Below, piece after piece: positions 25,399 through 33,795 of a DNA stretch of 64,000 bases. Positions within the stretch are counted from its first letter, which is position 1. Each line of letters begins with the position of its first letter. The position numbers were made by a program, and so were the translations under genes. The DNA is from Bacteroidales bacterium. GTDB lineage: Bacteria; Bacteroidota; Bacteroidia; Bacteroidales; F082. The stretch spans positions 52,932 through 116,931 of the forward strand of contig JAEEQP010000005.1 of NCBI GenBank assembly GCA_016285355.1, read 5' to 3'. The notes below the pieces were generated by a model. The model was given only the letters and a program-made list of their open reading frames with translations. It had not been told where the DNA came from and ran no database searches.

Positions 25399-26529
25399 TT
25401 ATTTACCAAGAAACTCACAAACCGCATTGCAAATCATATCCTGATCTGCTTCAGAAAGATAGGGATGTATCGGAAGAGAAATCACAGTGTCAGCCAGTGC
25501 ATCGGAAACAGGACAACGGTTGTCATCGGGATTCAAATAGTTGAAGGCGGTTTGCTTGTGCATCGGAATTGGATAATAGATGGCTGTAGGAATGTCCAAT
25601 GCTTTCAAGGCATTCTGCAATCCTGTCCTGACTTCCTTGTTTTCCACTTGCAGCGTATATTGAGCCCAACTCGAATAATAGCCCTCAGGTACCACAGGAG
25701 TCTTGGCCACTTCTTTCAGCTTTTCTGTATAACGAGAAGCCACTTCGTTGACATCCACAAGCTCATGGTCTGCAAAGGCCTTCAACTTGACTAAAAGCAC
25801 AGCCGCTTGGATGCTGTCCATGCGCGAATTCATGCCGATGCGCACATTGTCGTAACGGTCACTGCCTTTACCGTGAATATGATACGAATCGAGCAAGGCC
25901 GCCCATTCATCGTTGTCGGTAAAAACGGCACCACCATCGCCATAGCACCCGACCGGCTTGGCTGGGAAAAACGATGTCGTGGAAATGTCACCAAAAGTGC
26001 AGGCTTTTTGGTCATCGATGCGACCTCCAAAACCTTGAGCACCGTCTTCAAGGACATAAAGACCATACTTGTCAGCCACTTTGCGAATGGCCTTGAAATC
26101 AGCTGGAAGGCCGAACAAATCAACCGCAATAATGACGCGAGGGGTGAACTTTCCTGCCTTCAAGGTTTGCTCAATCTTTCGCTCAAGATCAATAACGTCC
26201 ATGTTGAACGTGTCTTTGTCGACATCAACGAAAACGGGCGTTGCACCTTGCATAGCAATCACTTCAGCAGAGGCAAAAAATGTGAAACTCGGAACAAACA
26301 CAGCATCGCCTGCCTTCACATTCCAAACCTTTAAGGCCAAAAGCAATGCATCCGTGCCGCTATTGCAGGCCACACAATGCTTTACGCCAACATATTCGGC
26401 GAAAGCTTGTTCCATTTCCTTAATCTTGGGACCCATCACGAAGGCGGAAGACGAAACCACATCAAGAATGGCTTTGTCCATTTCGTCCTTCAAGACTGTA
26501 TATTGTGCTTTTAAATCTCTAAATTGCAT
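25399..26529 (-). CDS. WbpE/WlbC-like nucleotide-sugar 3-aminotransferase
   Basis: A 376-residue DegT-family aminotransferase. It opens MQFRDLKAQY, has the cofactor segment LEDGAQGFGG and the Schiff-base Lys in SFFPAKPVGCYGDGG, which is the form seen in WbpE/WlbC enzymes that make UDP-2-acetamido-3-amino-glucuronate. The gene directly before it is WlbB/WbpD-like, the next enzyme of that pathway, which supports the call. The ATG at 26529 is used; the frame opens at a TTG three codons earlier. The dehydrogenases of the pathway (WbpA, WbpB types) are not in the window. The result would be a 2,3-diamino uronic acid in the glycan. Confidence 0.88.
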   Translation of the reverse strand: MQFRDLKAQYTVLKDEMDKAILDVVSSSAFVMGPKIKEMEQAFAEYVGVKHCVACNSGTDALLLALKVWNVKAGDAVFVPSFTFFASAEVIAMQGATPVFVDVDKDTFNMDVIDLERKIEQTLKAGKFTPRVIIAVDLFGLPADFKAIRKVADKYGLYVLEDGAQGFGGRIDDQKACTFGDISTTSFFPAKPVGCYGDGGAVFTDNDEWAALLDSYHIHGKGSDRYDNVRIGMNSRMDSIQAAVLLVKLKAFADHELVDVNEVASRYTEKLKEVAKTPVVPEGYYSSWAQYTLQVENKEVRTGLQNALKALDIPTAIYYPIPMHKQTAFNYLNPDDNRCPVSDALADTVISLPIHPYLSEADQDMICNAVCEFLGK

Positions 26530-26550
26530 ATATCTCAACGTTTTGTTGTC

Positions 26551-26574
26551 AGAGACGCGATAAATCGCGTCTCT
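26551..26574. repeat. 24-bp near-perfect palindrome, REP-like
   Basis: AGAGACGCGAT and its exact reverse complement are separated by AA. It covers the gap between the WlbB-like stop codon (its TAG lies in the right arm) and the aminotransferase gene. The same kind of palindrome is dispersed in several bacterial genomes, from memory. There is no T-run after it, so it is not an obvious terminator; it could stabilise the upstream part of the message. Confidence 0.8.
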
Positions 26575-27142
26575 ACAAACACGGTCTTTTCGTTAATTCT
26601 CCATTGTTTAATTCATATTCTCTTCCGCATTCGCATTTCAACGAAGCATCAAGACGTTTGCCGCATTCACAAACCCAACCAATTTGTCGGGCAGGAACAC
26701 CAGCCATAAGCGCGTAGGACTTTACGTCTTTAGTCACGACGGCACCGGCAGCAATGAGTGCGCTCTTCCCGACCGTATGTCCGCAGACCACCGTACAATT
26801 GGCACCTAAAGAGGCACCTTCGCAAATCCTAGTCTTAGCATAAACGCCATGCACAGGGAAATGTGCCCGAGGGGTAGTCACATTGGTGAAGACGCAACTC
26901 GGCCCGCAGAACACATTGTCCTCAATCTCAACACCTTCATAAATCGACACATTGTTTTGCACGCGCACGCCATTGCCTATCTTCACATTTTTCCCCACAT
27001 TCACATTCTGGCCTAGCGAGCATCGTTCTCCAATCACGGCACCCGACTGGACATGACAAAAATGCCAAATCTTTGTGCCTGCGCCAATGCTCACATGGTC
27101 ATCGACATAACTGCTCTCGTGTATATAATAGGGTTTATCCAT
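26573..27142 (-). CDS. WlbB/WbpD-like UDP-sugar N-acetyltransferase
   Basis: A 189-residue left-handed beta-helix acyltransferase. The hexapeptide ladder (IGAGTKIWHFCHV, CSLGQNVNVG, IGNGVRVQNNVSIYEGVEI) and the segment FCGPSCVFTNV are close to WlbB/WbpD, which acetylate the 3-amino group of UDP-2-acetamido-3-amino-2,3-dideoxyglucuronate. The C-terminal 35 residues add an uncommon Cys-rich tail with two CECG/CECGR pairs (WVCECGKRLDASLKCECG), suggestive of a small zinc-binding knuckle. I use the ATG at 27142; the open frame extends to a TTG at 27166 that overlaps the previous gene. It works with the aminotransferase at 25399. Confidence 0.88.
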   Translation of the reverse strand: MDKPYYIHESSYVDDHVSIGAGTKIWHFCHVQSGAVIGERCSLGQNVNVGKNVKIGNGVRVQNNVSIYEGVEIEDNVFCGPSCVFTNVTTPRAHFPVHGVYAKTRICEGASLGANCTVVCGHTVGKSALIAAGAVVTKDVKSYALMAGVPARQIGWVCECGKRLDASLKCECGREYELNNGELTKRPCL

Positions 27143-27156
27143 CCTTATTTTCTTAA

Positions 27157-27879
27157 TTACATCCAACCGGAAGCAAGAATTTCGGCAATATGTATCACCT
27201 TAATAGGTAGTCCAGCCTTCTCAATATAGGCTTTCTGATGCATTAGGCAGGTCATGTCGGTTGAAACGATGTATTCAGCACCTGTATTCAACGCATTTTT
27301 TACCTTATGGCTCGCCATGCCAACCGCAAGTGCCTCATGCTCAACCTGCATGGAAAAATCGGCACCACAACACATGTCGGTTTGCTTCATCTCCACAAGT
27401 TCAAGGCCTTTCACTTTTGACAACAATTGTCGCGCTTCCTTACCAAGTCCCATACCGCCCAAAGCACTGCAACTGTCGTGGAACGTCACTTTATGAGGAA
27501 ACTCTGCCCCAAAATCATCAAAATGCAACTGATTGACCAAAAAATCAGTCAATTCGTAAATATTGGCAACCATCCTCTTGAAATTCAAATGGTTTGCCGT
27601 ATTGAAAAACAGCTCAGGATAGCGTTTCCTGATATAATGCACACAAGCGGCTGAAGGTGCCACCACAGGACCTTCGTATGAAAAATCATTGAGGAACTTG
27701 TCACCCAAATTCTTGGCCTCTTCCAGAAAACCAGCATTATAGGCAAACCTTCCGCAACATGTCTGTTCAGGATTGTACTCCACTTCCACGTCGGCGCGCT
27801 TCAATATTTTGAAGGTTTGAATCGCCACCTCTGGGAAGAACTGGTCAATGATACACGGAACAAACAACTCAACTTTCAT
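27157..27879 (-). CDS. LutA/YkgE-like (Fe-S)-binding oxidoreductase subunit
   Basis: A 240-residue protein with two cysteine-rich CCG domains, visible as CCGRFAYNAGF near residue 42 and CCGADFSM near residue 170, as in LutA, YkgE and the C-terminal part of GlpC. These domains bind an iron-sulfur cluster or quinone-side partner in lactate or glycolate oxidation. The usual partners LutB and LutC are not next to it. It is the first gene of the transcript that continues into the glycan genes, which may be chance. Its function in this place is open. Confidence 0.85.
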   Translation of the reverse strand: MKVELFVPCIIDQFFPEVAIQTFKILKRADVEVEYNPEQTCCGRFAYNAGFLEEAKNLGDKFLNDFSYEGPVVAPSAACVHYIRKRYPELFFNTANHLNFKRMVANIYELTDFLVNQLHFDDFGAEFPHKVTFHDSCSALGGMGLGKEARQLLSKVKGLELVEMKQTDMCCGADFSMQVEHEALAVGMASHKVKNALNTGAEYIVSTDMTCLMHQKAYIEKAGLPIKVIHIAEILASGWM

Positions 27880-27904
27880 ATCTTTTCAAGTGCAGAAAAA
27901 CGTG

Positions 27905-27912
27905 CAAAAGTA
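27905..27912 (-). promoter_or_regulatory. Bacteroidota -7 promoter element
   Basis: The minus strand reads TACTTTTG (TAnnTTTG), 26 bp before the ATG of the LutA-like gene. It would start the transcript running through the WlbB-like, aminotransferase and sugar transferase genes. Confidence 0.6.
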
Positions 27913-27959
27913 CAGAATTTCTTTGATTGGTAAGCCAAATATTTTCAAAACGCACATTT

Positions 27960-29279
27960 TCATGGCAAACGCTTCAAAAACGGAACCTCATTCCAATAGC
28001 TCGGATACGATTTTCCGACCACCTCTGGATGATCAAAAGCAAGGTATCCTATCTTCATGGAAAGTGGTGCTAAAGCCATGACAATGCGATGGTCACCATG
28101 GGCATTCAGGTGCAAAGGTGTTGATGACTCAAAATGAGGGAGTTGGGACGCAGGCTTTAGCACAACTTCATTCATGGAAACGCGGTCCAATTCCACCCCT
28201 ATCTTGGATAATTCTGTTTTCATTGTCTCAATTCTATCCGATTCCTTGATTCCAAGGTTGGCAACATTAGTAAACTTTGCCTCAACTTGCAATCCGGCAC
28301 AAGTAGCTGCCATCGTCGGGAACAAATCAGGAGTAGATGAGAAATCGAAAACCACTGGCCGACGTTCAAAATGTTCTTTTCTCAAAACCATCAGATTCTC
28401 TTCCTCTATAGTCACTACGCCAAATAAATTCATCCAATCTTGGATTAAACTATCGCCTTGCACCGAAGACTTTGAAAGTCCATGAAGTCTGATTTCACAC
28501 TCCTCACTCAGAGCGGCCATCTCGTACCAATAGGAAGCAGCACTCCAATCTGCCGAAACCACGAATGGTCTTGATTGATAGCAACTTGACTCAACAATAA
28601 CCTTTCTCCCCACTCTTTTTGCCTTAGCTCCGAAATGCTGCATCATAGACAATGTCAAATCGAGATAAGGTAAAGAGTTGAGCTGTCCAAGCAGTTCAAG
28701 TTCAAGACCTTGAGACCACATTGGAGCGGCTAACAACAATGAAGAAGCAAATTGACTGCTTTGGCTCATATCCAAGCTAATCTTTTCGCCACAAATTGTT
28801 TTCCCTTCAATCTGTAAAGGTAAGAAACCCTGTTGACCAACATATTGAATTTCAGCACCTAATTCTTTCAATGCCTTGACAAGTGGTGCCATAGGCCGTT
28901 GCCGCATTCGCTCTGAGCCTGTCAATAGCCAGTTTCCTTCATGCATAGCCAAAAAAGTTGTCATGAATCGGGCTGTCGTACCACAATCGGCTGCATCCAC
29001 CGTCCGTGCATAGATTCCATTCCCACCACCTCTGCAAGGAATGACATGCACGGATCTTTGTACACTGCCTCTTATGTCATTCCAAGATGAGGCTGTGCGT
29101 TTGAAATCTATAAGAGGCAGTGCTGCAATTCCACTTAAAGCATTCATTAAAACAAGTGTATCCTGTGAGTCAGAAAGATTCTGGAAATCAGGAGCAAATC
29201 CACCGTAAGCAGCAATCATCAAGGCTCGGTTGCTTTCGCTCTTGCTGGCCGGCAAATGAATATCGCATTGCAGTTTCAT
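27960..29279 (-). CDS. aroA: 3-phosphoshikimate 1-carboxyvinyltransferase (EPSP synthase)
   Basis: A 439-residue EPSP synthase, the sixth step of the shikimate pathway (shikimate-3-phosphate plus PEP). The N-terminal substrate loop LPASKSESNRALM, the DCGTTARFMTTFLA segment near residue 98, the RQRPMAPLV motif and the late DHRIVMALA segment are all present. It overlaps aroB as ATGA, so the two are co-translated in the order aroB, aroA. Length and motifs are those of an ordinary cytoplasmic enzyme. Confidence 0.95.
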   Translation of the reverse strand: MKLQCDIHLPASKSESNRALMIAAYGGFAPDFQNLSDSQDTLVLMNALSGIAALPLIDFKRTASSWNDIRGSVQRSVHVIPCRGGGNGIYARTVDAADCGTTARFMTTFLAMHEGNWLLTGSERMRQRPMAPLVKALKELGAEIQYVGQQGFLPLQIEGKTICGEKISLDMSQSSQFASSLLLAAPMWSQGLELELLGQLNSLPYLDLTLSMMQHFGAKAKRVGRKVIVESSCYQSRPFVVSADWSAASYWYEMAALSEECEIRLHGLSKSSVQGDSLIQDWMNLFGVVTIEEENLMVLRKEHFERRPVVFDFSSTPDLFPTMAATCAGLQVEAKFTNVANLGIKESDRIETMKTELSKIGVELDRVSMNEVVLKPASQLPHFESSTPLHLNAHGDHRIVMALAPLSMKIGYLAFDHPEVVGKSYPSYWNEVPFLKRLP

Positions 29280-30283
29280 CGGCTATACACCTTATCTATA
29301 ATATAAGCCAAAGCCTCTCTGACCTTTTCCGGATCCACATTTACATCAAGCAATGGTTTTCCAGGGGCTTCTATCAAAACAAACTGTTCTTTTCCATTCT
29401 TGTTTTTCTTGTCGTGTGCCAAATAGCGCATCACAGGTTCAATATCAGCGGCATCCAACTGCACCTCCGCTTCAGAAAGCAAAGCGGGTAACTGTTTCTC
29501 ATAATCGTGTAAAACCTGCTCATCAAGATGGCAAAGCTGCACCGAAAGCCACAATGCTGCACCCATACCCAAAGCCACCGATTCGCCATGAAGCAAAGGA
29601 TTGTCCTTGGTAAAACTATGGCTCTCAATGGCATGACCCAAAGTGTGCCCAAAATTGAGTACCTTGCGCAGTCCCTGTTCCTTATAGTCCTTCGTCACGA
29701 TTTCACGTTTTATCTTGCCTGCGGACAAAAGATATTCCTGATAATTGTCAGGATTGACTTTCAACATGGGCGGATGTGCGATGAAGCCATATTTCATCAT
29801 CTCGGCCAAGCCAGAAAGGATTTCACGATGCGACAAAGTGCCGAGATAGATGGGCGAAACCCAGACTTCCAAAGGTTCGGCAAAAGTGCCAATCTGATTC
29901 TTGCAGCCGCCGAAGTCGACACCTGTTTTCCCTCCTATTGCAGCATCAACCATAGCCAGCAAAGTGGTCGGAACATTGATGAAACGGATGCCCCGATGAT
30001 AACATGAAGCCGCAAAACCTCCCAAATCGGTGATTACGCCGCCGCCCAAGTTGACCATAACAGCCTGACGGTCTGCATTGTATTTCATCAGAATTTTCCA
30101 TATCCTTTGCGCGGTCTGCAAGGTCTTGTATTTCTCACCTGGCTTTAAAACGATTTCCACGGCATGTTCACAGCCGAGCCAATGCTCTGTTTCCGGTAGC
30201 CAAAACATAGCCACGTTTTCATCCGTTAAGATGAAAACCTGTGAGGCTTCGGAAAGTGTTTTTTTCAGTTCTTCTATGGTCAT
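29276..30283 (-). CDS. aroB: 3-dehydroquinate synthase
   Basis: A 335-residue dehydroquinate synthase, the second step of the shikimate pathway. Visible signatures are the NAD-binding LGGGVITDLGGFAASCYHRGIRF, the TTLLAMVDAAIGGKTGVD segment, and the metal ligands in FGHTLGHAIE and LLHGESVALGMG. The open frame runs further upstream, but MTIEELKKTL at 30283 is the normal start and a promoter element sits just before it. It is followed directly by aroA. Confidence 0.95.
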   Translation of the reverse strand: MTIEELKKTLSEASQVFILTDENVAMFWLPETEHWLGCEHAVEIVLKPGEKYKTLQTAQRIWKILMKYNADRQAVMVNLGGGVITDLGGFAASCYHRGIRFINVPTTLLAMVDAAIGGKTGVDFGGCKNQIGTFAEPLEVWVSPIYLGTLSHREILSGLAEMMKYGFIAHPPMLKVNPDNYQEYLLSAGKIKREIVTKDYKEQGLRKVLNFGHTLGHAIESHSFTKDNPLLHGESVALGMGAALWLSVQLCHLDEQVLHDYEKQLPALLSEAEVQLDAADIEPVMRYLAHDKKNKNGKEQFVLIEAPGKPLLDVNVDPEKVREALAYIIDKVYSR

Positions 30284-30301
30284 TTTGTTGGGTTTTGTCT
30301 G

Positions 30302-30309
30302 CAAAAGTA
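30302..30309 (-). promoter_or_regulatory. Bacteroidota -7 promoter element (aroB)
   Basis: TACTTTTG on the minus strand, 19 bp before the aroB ATG. It also argues against the longer aroB frame, which would begin upstream of this site. Confidence 0.6.
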
Positions 30310-30330
30310 AGGTTTTCGGACGGAACAACA

Positions 30331-30360
30331 AAAAAACCGCCCCGTTTGGGGCGGTTTTTT
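30331..30360 (-). terminator. intrinsic terminator after the T9SS protein gene
   Basis: A perfect 13-bp stem (AAAAAACCGCCCC with its complement) around a 4-nt loop, ending in six T on either strand. It lies 19 bp after the stop of the minus-strand gene at 30380-32863 and separates that gene from aroBA. Confidence 0.92.
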
Positions 30361-30379
30361 CATTCAATCGAGGGATTGA

Positions 30380-32863
30380 TTACTTCACGATGACAACGCG
30401 TTGGACGCTGTTGCGGCCATTGTTGTCGTAGATGCTGAAGAAGTAGACACCAGCCTCAACATTCATGTCGATGTTGTTGACCATGTTGTCGAGCTTCACC
30501 ACGCGGACGAGCTGACCAGCCACATTGTAGATAGCCACGCTGTTCAGGTTCTCGCCTTCGAGGGTAACCATCGAAGTGGCGGGGTTAGGATAAACGTTAG
30601 CCAATTGAGCAACAGTCTCTTCAACGCCATCGGTGACAGCGAGAGTGACAGGAATCTCAATATGCTCCATGTTCACATCGTTGGTGTTGATGATGAGGTT
30701 AGCATTGTACGAAGTACCCATATCAAGGCCGATGGAGTTCAGGCTGAGGGTGATGGTCTCAGAAGCACCGCCCATGATGGCACCTTCGGTCTTGTCGATG
30801 GTGGCCCAAGTAGCGGGAATAAGTTCGCCTTCGCAGTTGACGGTGATATACCAAGCACCAGCGAAGCCATCACTTCCGCCCGAAGGAGCCGCATAGCAGT
30901 GGCTGAAACTATTGCCATTGGTACTGAGCCAGTTACCGTCCTGTTCTTCACCATATTCACCATTATCCATGCTCAAAGGATATTCACCGGCGGTCTGCTC
31001 CAAGGCAACGGTAGCCCAAATGGCTTGACCCGTCATATAAACAGGTTCATCGAAGGTAGCGGTAATCCATTGATCAGTGGAAACCGTCGTGTTGACAGTC
31101 TTTTCAGCAAGGAGTTCACCAGGTTGGTTGTGGAGACCCTGACCGTAGATACGGAAGATGTAGTTATGATCAGTGGCCTGATAAGCAGACTGGACAAGAT
31201 AATTGACAGAAGTAATCCTCATACCCATAGAAGCACCAGCATAAGCGGTGGCAGGCAGACGGATACCCAACTCACGGCTGTAAGCATCAGAAGAACCAAT
31301 GCCTTGGATTTGAGCTCCATTCCAACCATCGTGGTAGAAGAGTTCAGCAGTCTGTGAACCAGTGCCACCTTGACCGAAGTCGAGCCAGCCAGCCCAGTCG
31401 CCGATGGAGTTACCAGCGTTGTCGATGGTGACCTGAACCATGGTCATGTCATCTTCACCAAGTTCTTCAGCGACTTCCATAGGATCAATGCTGAGTTCAG
31501 GAGCGCTTTCGCCACCGATCTTCTTGAAGCTGAAGTTGTCGAGGTAGTACTCGGAAGTAGCAGCATTCTCGGGCGGATAGAAGTTCATAGCGGCGAGGGT
31601 ACGACCAACCACGTTGTTGCCGAAGCTGTCCAAGCTCCACTGCCAAGTGCAGACGAGAACTTCGTCTTCACCAGGAGCGGTGTAGTAGTAATTAGCGACA
31701 TCGGTATCGGTGTCGACATTCAGGCGGAAGTGCATCCATTGGTCATACACCACATTGGTCAATGTAGCAGTACCGTTGCTACCAGCGTGGATGGTACCCT
31801 GACCAGGAGCTGAGGTCGAGTTTTGACCATCATTGGTCAGATGGAGGTAACATTGCATAGCCCAGGTGCTGTTGGAACCAGCAAAGTGGTGCAGGATGTT
31901 AAAGTAACCGTTCTTGCCTTCAGGGACGAGGATGTCGAACTCGAGGTCGTAGTTACCGTTCTCTTCATCACCAAGGAGGAGGACCTGGTCATTGCCATAG
32001 GTGAGGTGACCGCACTTGGTGTCGAAGTCGGAAACAACACCGTCTTCAGCACCGCCAGGAGCGTTGCTCCAAGTGGTCCACCAGTCATTACCAGCTGCAA
32101 TGGCTTCTTGAGCAATCTTGCCACCCACATTGTAATCCTCAAAGGGTTCGAAAAGCAGCACCTCGTCGTTGCTTTGCAGCGTGACTTCGAGGTTGTCGAG
32201 ATAATACTCAGAGGTAGCGGCATTCTCGGGAGGGAAGAAGTCCATAGCACCGAGGACACGGTCAGCTTGGTTTTCACCAAAGCTGTCCATGCTCCACTGC
32301 CATTCGGCATAAAGCTCTTCAGCTTGACCAACCACATTGAAATAAAGTTGAGCGACATCGTTGTCAGCATCTACATGGACGCGGAAGTGCATCCATTCAT
32401 CATAGACGCAAGGCAGGTCGCAGGTACCATTGCTACCAGCGTGCACGGTGCCGTGGCCGGGAGCTTGGGTCGAGTTCTGACCATCGTTGGTCATGTGCAT
32501 GTAAACCTGCATGGCCCAGGTGCTGTTGCTGCCAGCGAAGTGGTGCAGCACGTTGAAGTAACCGTTCTTGCCTTCAGGAACGTAAGCATCGAATTCGAGG
32601 TCATAGACACCCGTCGAGTGGTCGCCGAGTTGAACAACTTGGTCGTTGCCATAGGTGAAGTGAGCAGCCATGGTACCACCAGCCATACCAAAGACACCGT
32701 CTTCAGCACCGCCGGGAGCGTTGCTCCAAGTGGTCCAAGGATCACCAAGGGTTTGAGCGATTTTGGCGCCTTCTGGGCAGTCGTCAAAATCGAAGTGCAA
32801 CTGTGCGAAAGCATTGCCGCAAACAAAGGCAATCATCGCAATGAGTAAAGATACTTTCTTCAT
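30380..32863 (-). CDS. T9SS-exported protein with a duplicated jelly-roll-like domain
   Basis: An 827-residue secreted protein. A signal peptide (MKKVSLLIAMIAFVCGNAFA) is followed by two tandem copies of a about 200-residue domain, residues about 34-228 and 249-449, which share long stretches such as NGYFN(V/I)LHHFAGSNSTWAMQ and NAATSEYYLDN. The domain resembles carbohydrate-binding or laminin-G-like folds. A later immunoglobulin-like region (about 455-740) leads to a C-terminal type A sorting domain with VYPNPAT, GQLV and a basic final strand, so the protein is exported by the type IX system. It is transcribed alone, with its own promoter and terminator. Ligand unknown; no catalytic motif seen. 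Confidence 0.9.
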   Translation of the reverse strand: MKKVSLLIAMIAFVCGNAFAQLHFDFDDCPEGAKIAQTLGDPWTTWSNAPGGAEDGVFGMAGGTMAAHFTYGNDQVVQLGDHSTGVYDLEFDAYVPEGKNGYFNVLHHFAGSNSTWAMQVYMHMTNDGQNSTQAPGHGTVHAGSNGTCDLPCVYDEWMHFRVHVDADNDVAQLYFNVVGQAEELYAEWQWSMDSFGENQADRVLGAMDFFPPENAATSEYYLDNLEVTLQSNDEVLLFEPFEDYNVGGKIAQEAIAAGNDWWTTWSNAPGGAEDGVVSDFDTKCGHLTYGNDQVLLLGDEENGNYDLEFDILVPEGKNGYFNILHHFAGSNSTWAMQCYLHLTNDGQNSTSAPGQGTIHAGSNGTATLTNVVYDQWMHFRLNVDTDTDVANYYYTAPGEDEVLVCTWQWSLDSFGNNVVGRTLAAMNFYPPENAATSEYYLDNFSFKKIGGESAPELSIDPMEVAEELGEDDMTMVQVTIDNAGNSIGDWAGWLDFGQGGTGSQTAELFYHDGWNGAQIQGIGSSDAYSRELGIRLPATAYAGASMGMRITSVNYLVQSAYQATDHNYIFRIYGQGLHNQPGELLAEKTVNTTVSTDQWITATFDEPVYMTGQAIWATVALEQTAGEYPLSMDNGEYGEEQDGNWLSTNGNSFSHCYAAPSGGSDGFAGAWYITVNCEGELIPATWATIDKTEGAIMGGASETITLSLNSIGLDMGTSYNANLIINTNDVNMEHIEIPVTLAVTDGVEETVAQLANVYPNPATSMVTLEGENLNSVAIYNVAGQLVRVVKLDNMVNNIDMNVEAGVYFFSIYDNNGRNSVQRVVIVK

Positions 32864-32929
32864 TTTTTTGAAATTTTAGTTAGTTATTAAAATTAAGTGT
32901 TCGTTCAAAAAGGTGTATAAAATGCGCTG

Positions 32930-32937
32930 CAAATATA
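32930..32937 (-). promoter_or_regulatory. Bacteroidota promoter of the T9SS protein gene
   Basis: TATATTTG on the minus strand with a TTG 18 bp further upstream, close to the consensus pair. The untranslated leader would be about 60 nt. Confidence 0.6.
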
Positions 32938-32976
32938 GCCAAAAAAAGTTAGGTGCAAGAGAAAAAGGGATTTTTT

Positions 32977-33744
32977 TCAACATTTGGCTTCCTTCCAGTA
33001 AGCGATCATCTCGTCAAGGGTGAGGTGCTGAACGCCTTTGCCTTGCTCACGGGCACGCTGCTCCACGTGGGCGAAACGCTCGCGGAACTTCTTGTCGGTC
33101 TTCTCCAAAGCATCGTCGGGGTTCACGCCAATGTAGATGCCGTAAGCAGCCAAAGCAAAGAGCAGGTCGCCGTATTCCTCTTCAATGCGTTCCGTATTAT
33201 TAGGTTTTTGCAATTCGGCAAAAAGTTCCTCCTTCTCCTCCTCCACTTTCTGCCAAGCCTGCTCAGCATTAGGCCAACGGAAACCCACGCCAGCGGTTTT
33301 CTGGTGCATTCGATAAGCCTTCAACAACGAGGGCAGACCTTCGGGCACGCCGCCCAAAACGCTGCGATTGTGCTCACGCTCCAACTTGATTTTTTCCCAG
33401 TTCTGTTCCACCTGTTCAGCGTTTTCAACATGTTCGTTTCCAAAGATATGCGGATGGCGCACAATCATCTTCTCACAAATACCGTTGAGCACATCAGCAA
33501 TGTCGAAGGCACCCTGCTCCTGCCCTATCTTGGCATAGAATACGAGATGCAACATGAGGTCGCCGAGTTCTTTTTTCACCTCGTTGAGGTCGTCGTTGAG
33601 GATGGCCTGGCTGAGTTCGTAGGTCTCCTCAATGGTGAGGTGGCGTAGGCTGTGGATGGTTTGGGTGCTGTCCCATGGGCAACCTGCGCGCACTGCGTCC
33701 ATGATGTCCAAAAGTCGTTTGAAAGCTTGAAGTCTCTCGTCCAT
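32977..33744 (-). CDS. mazG: nucleoside triphosphate pyrophosphohydrolase
   Basis: A 255-residue MazG protein with two MazG domains. The first has the GCPWDSTQTIHSLR opening and the metal-binding EETYEL and KKELGDLMLHLVF (EExxE and ExxD); the second has EEEKEELFAE and the RIEEEYGDLLFALA helix. MazG hydrolyses NTPs to NMPs and pyrophosphate and is thought to clean damaged nucleotides. It is divergent from the outer-membrane gene at 33796, with promoter elements back to back. Confidence 0.94.
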   Translation of the reverse strand: MDERLQAFKRLLDIMDAVRAGCPWDSTQTIHSLRHLTIEETYELSQAILNDDLNEVKKELGDLMLHLVFYAKIGQEQGAFDIADVLNGICEKMIVRHPHIFGNEHVENAEQVEQNWEKIKLEREHNRSVLGGVPEGLPSLLKAYRMHQKTAGVGFRWPNAEQAWQKVEEEKEELFAELQKPNNTERIEEEYGDLLFALAAYGIYIGVNPDDALEKTDKKFRERFAHVEQRAREQGKGVQHLTLDEMIAYWKEAKC

Positions 33745-33761
33745 AGTGTCAATTTTGGCTG

Positions 33762-33769
33762 CAAAAGTA
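33762..33769 (-). promoter_or_regulatory. Bacteroidota -7 element of mazG
   Basis: TACTTTTG on the minus strand, 18 bp from the mazG ATG, with a TTG about 18 bp further upstream that falls inside the opposing promoter. Confidence 0.6.
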
Positions 33770-33779
33770 AGGAATTTTG

Positions 33780-33787
33780 TATTTTTG
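33780..33787 (+). promoter_or_regulatory. Bacteroidota -7 element of the PagL-like gene
   Basis: TATTTTTG on the plus strand, 8 bp before the ATG at 33796, with TTTG 22 bp upstream at 33754-33757. The two divergent promoters interlock, so simultaneous firing may be limited. The leader would be only a few bases. Confidence 0.55.
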
Positions 33788-33795
33788 CAAGCTCA

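Noticed and set aside
31823..32848. Long plus-strand open frame opposite the T9SS protein gene (also 30401-31357)
   Set aside because: It is the mirror of a GC-biased, repetitive coding strand; it has no start context, no family motif, and the minus-strand gene has a signal peptide and sorting domain.
33652..33795. Longer N-terminus for the PagL-like protein
   Set aside because: The extra 48 residues run over the divergent mazG gene and its promoter and would hide the signal peptide.
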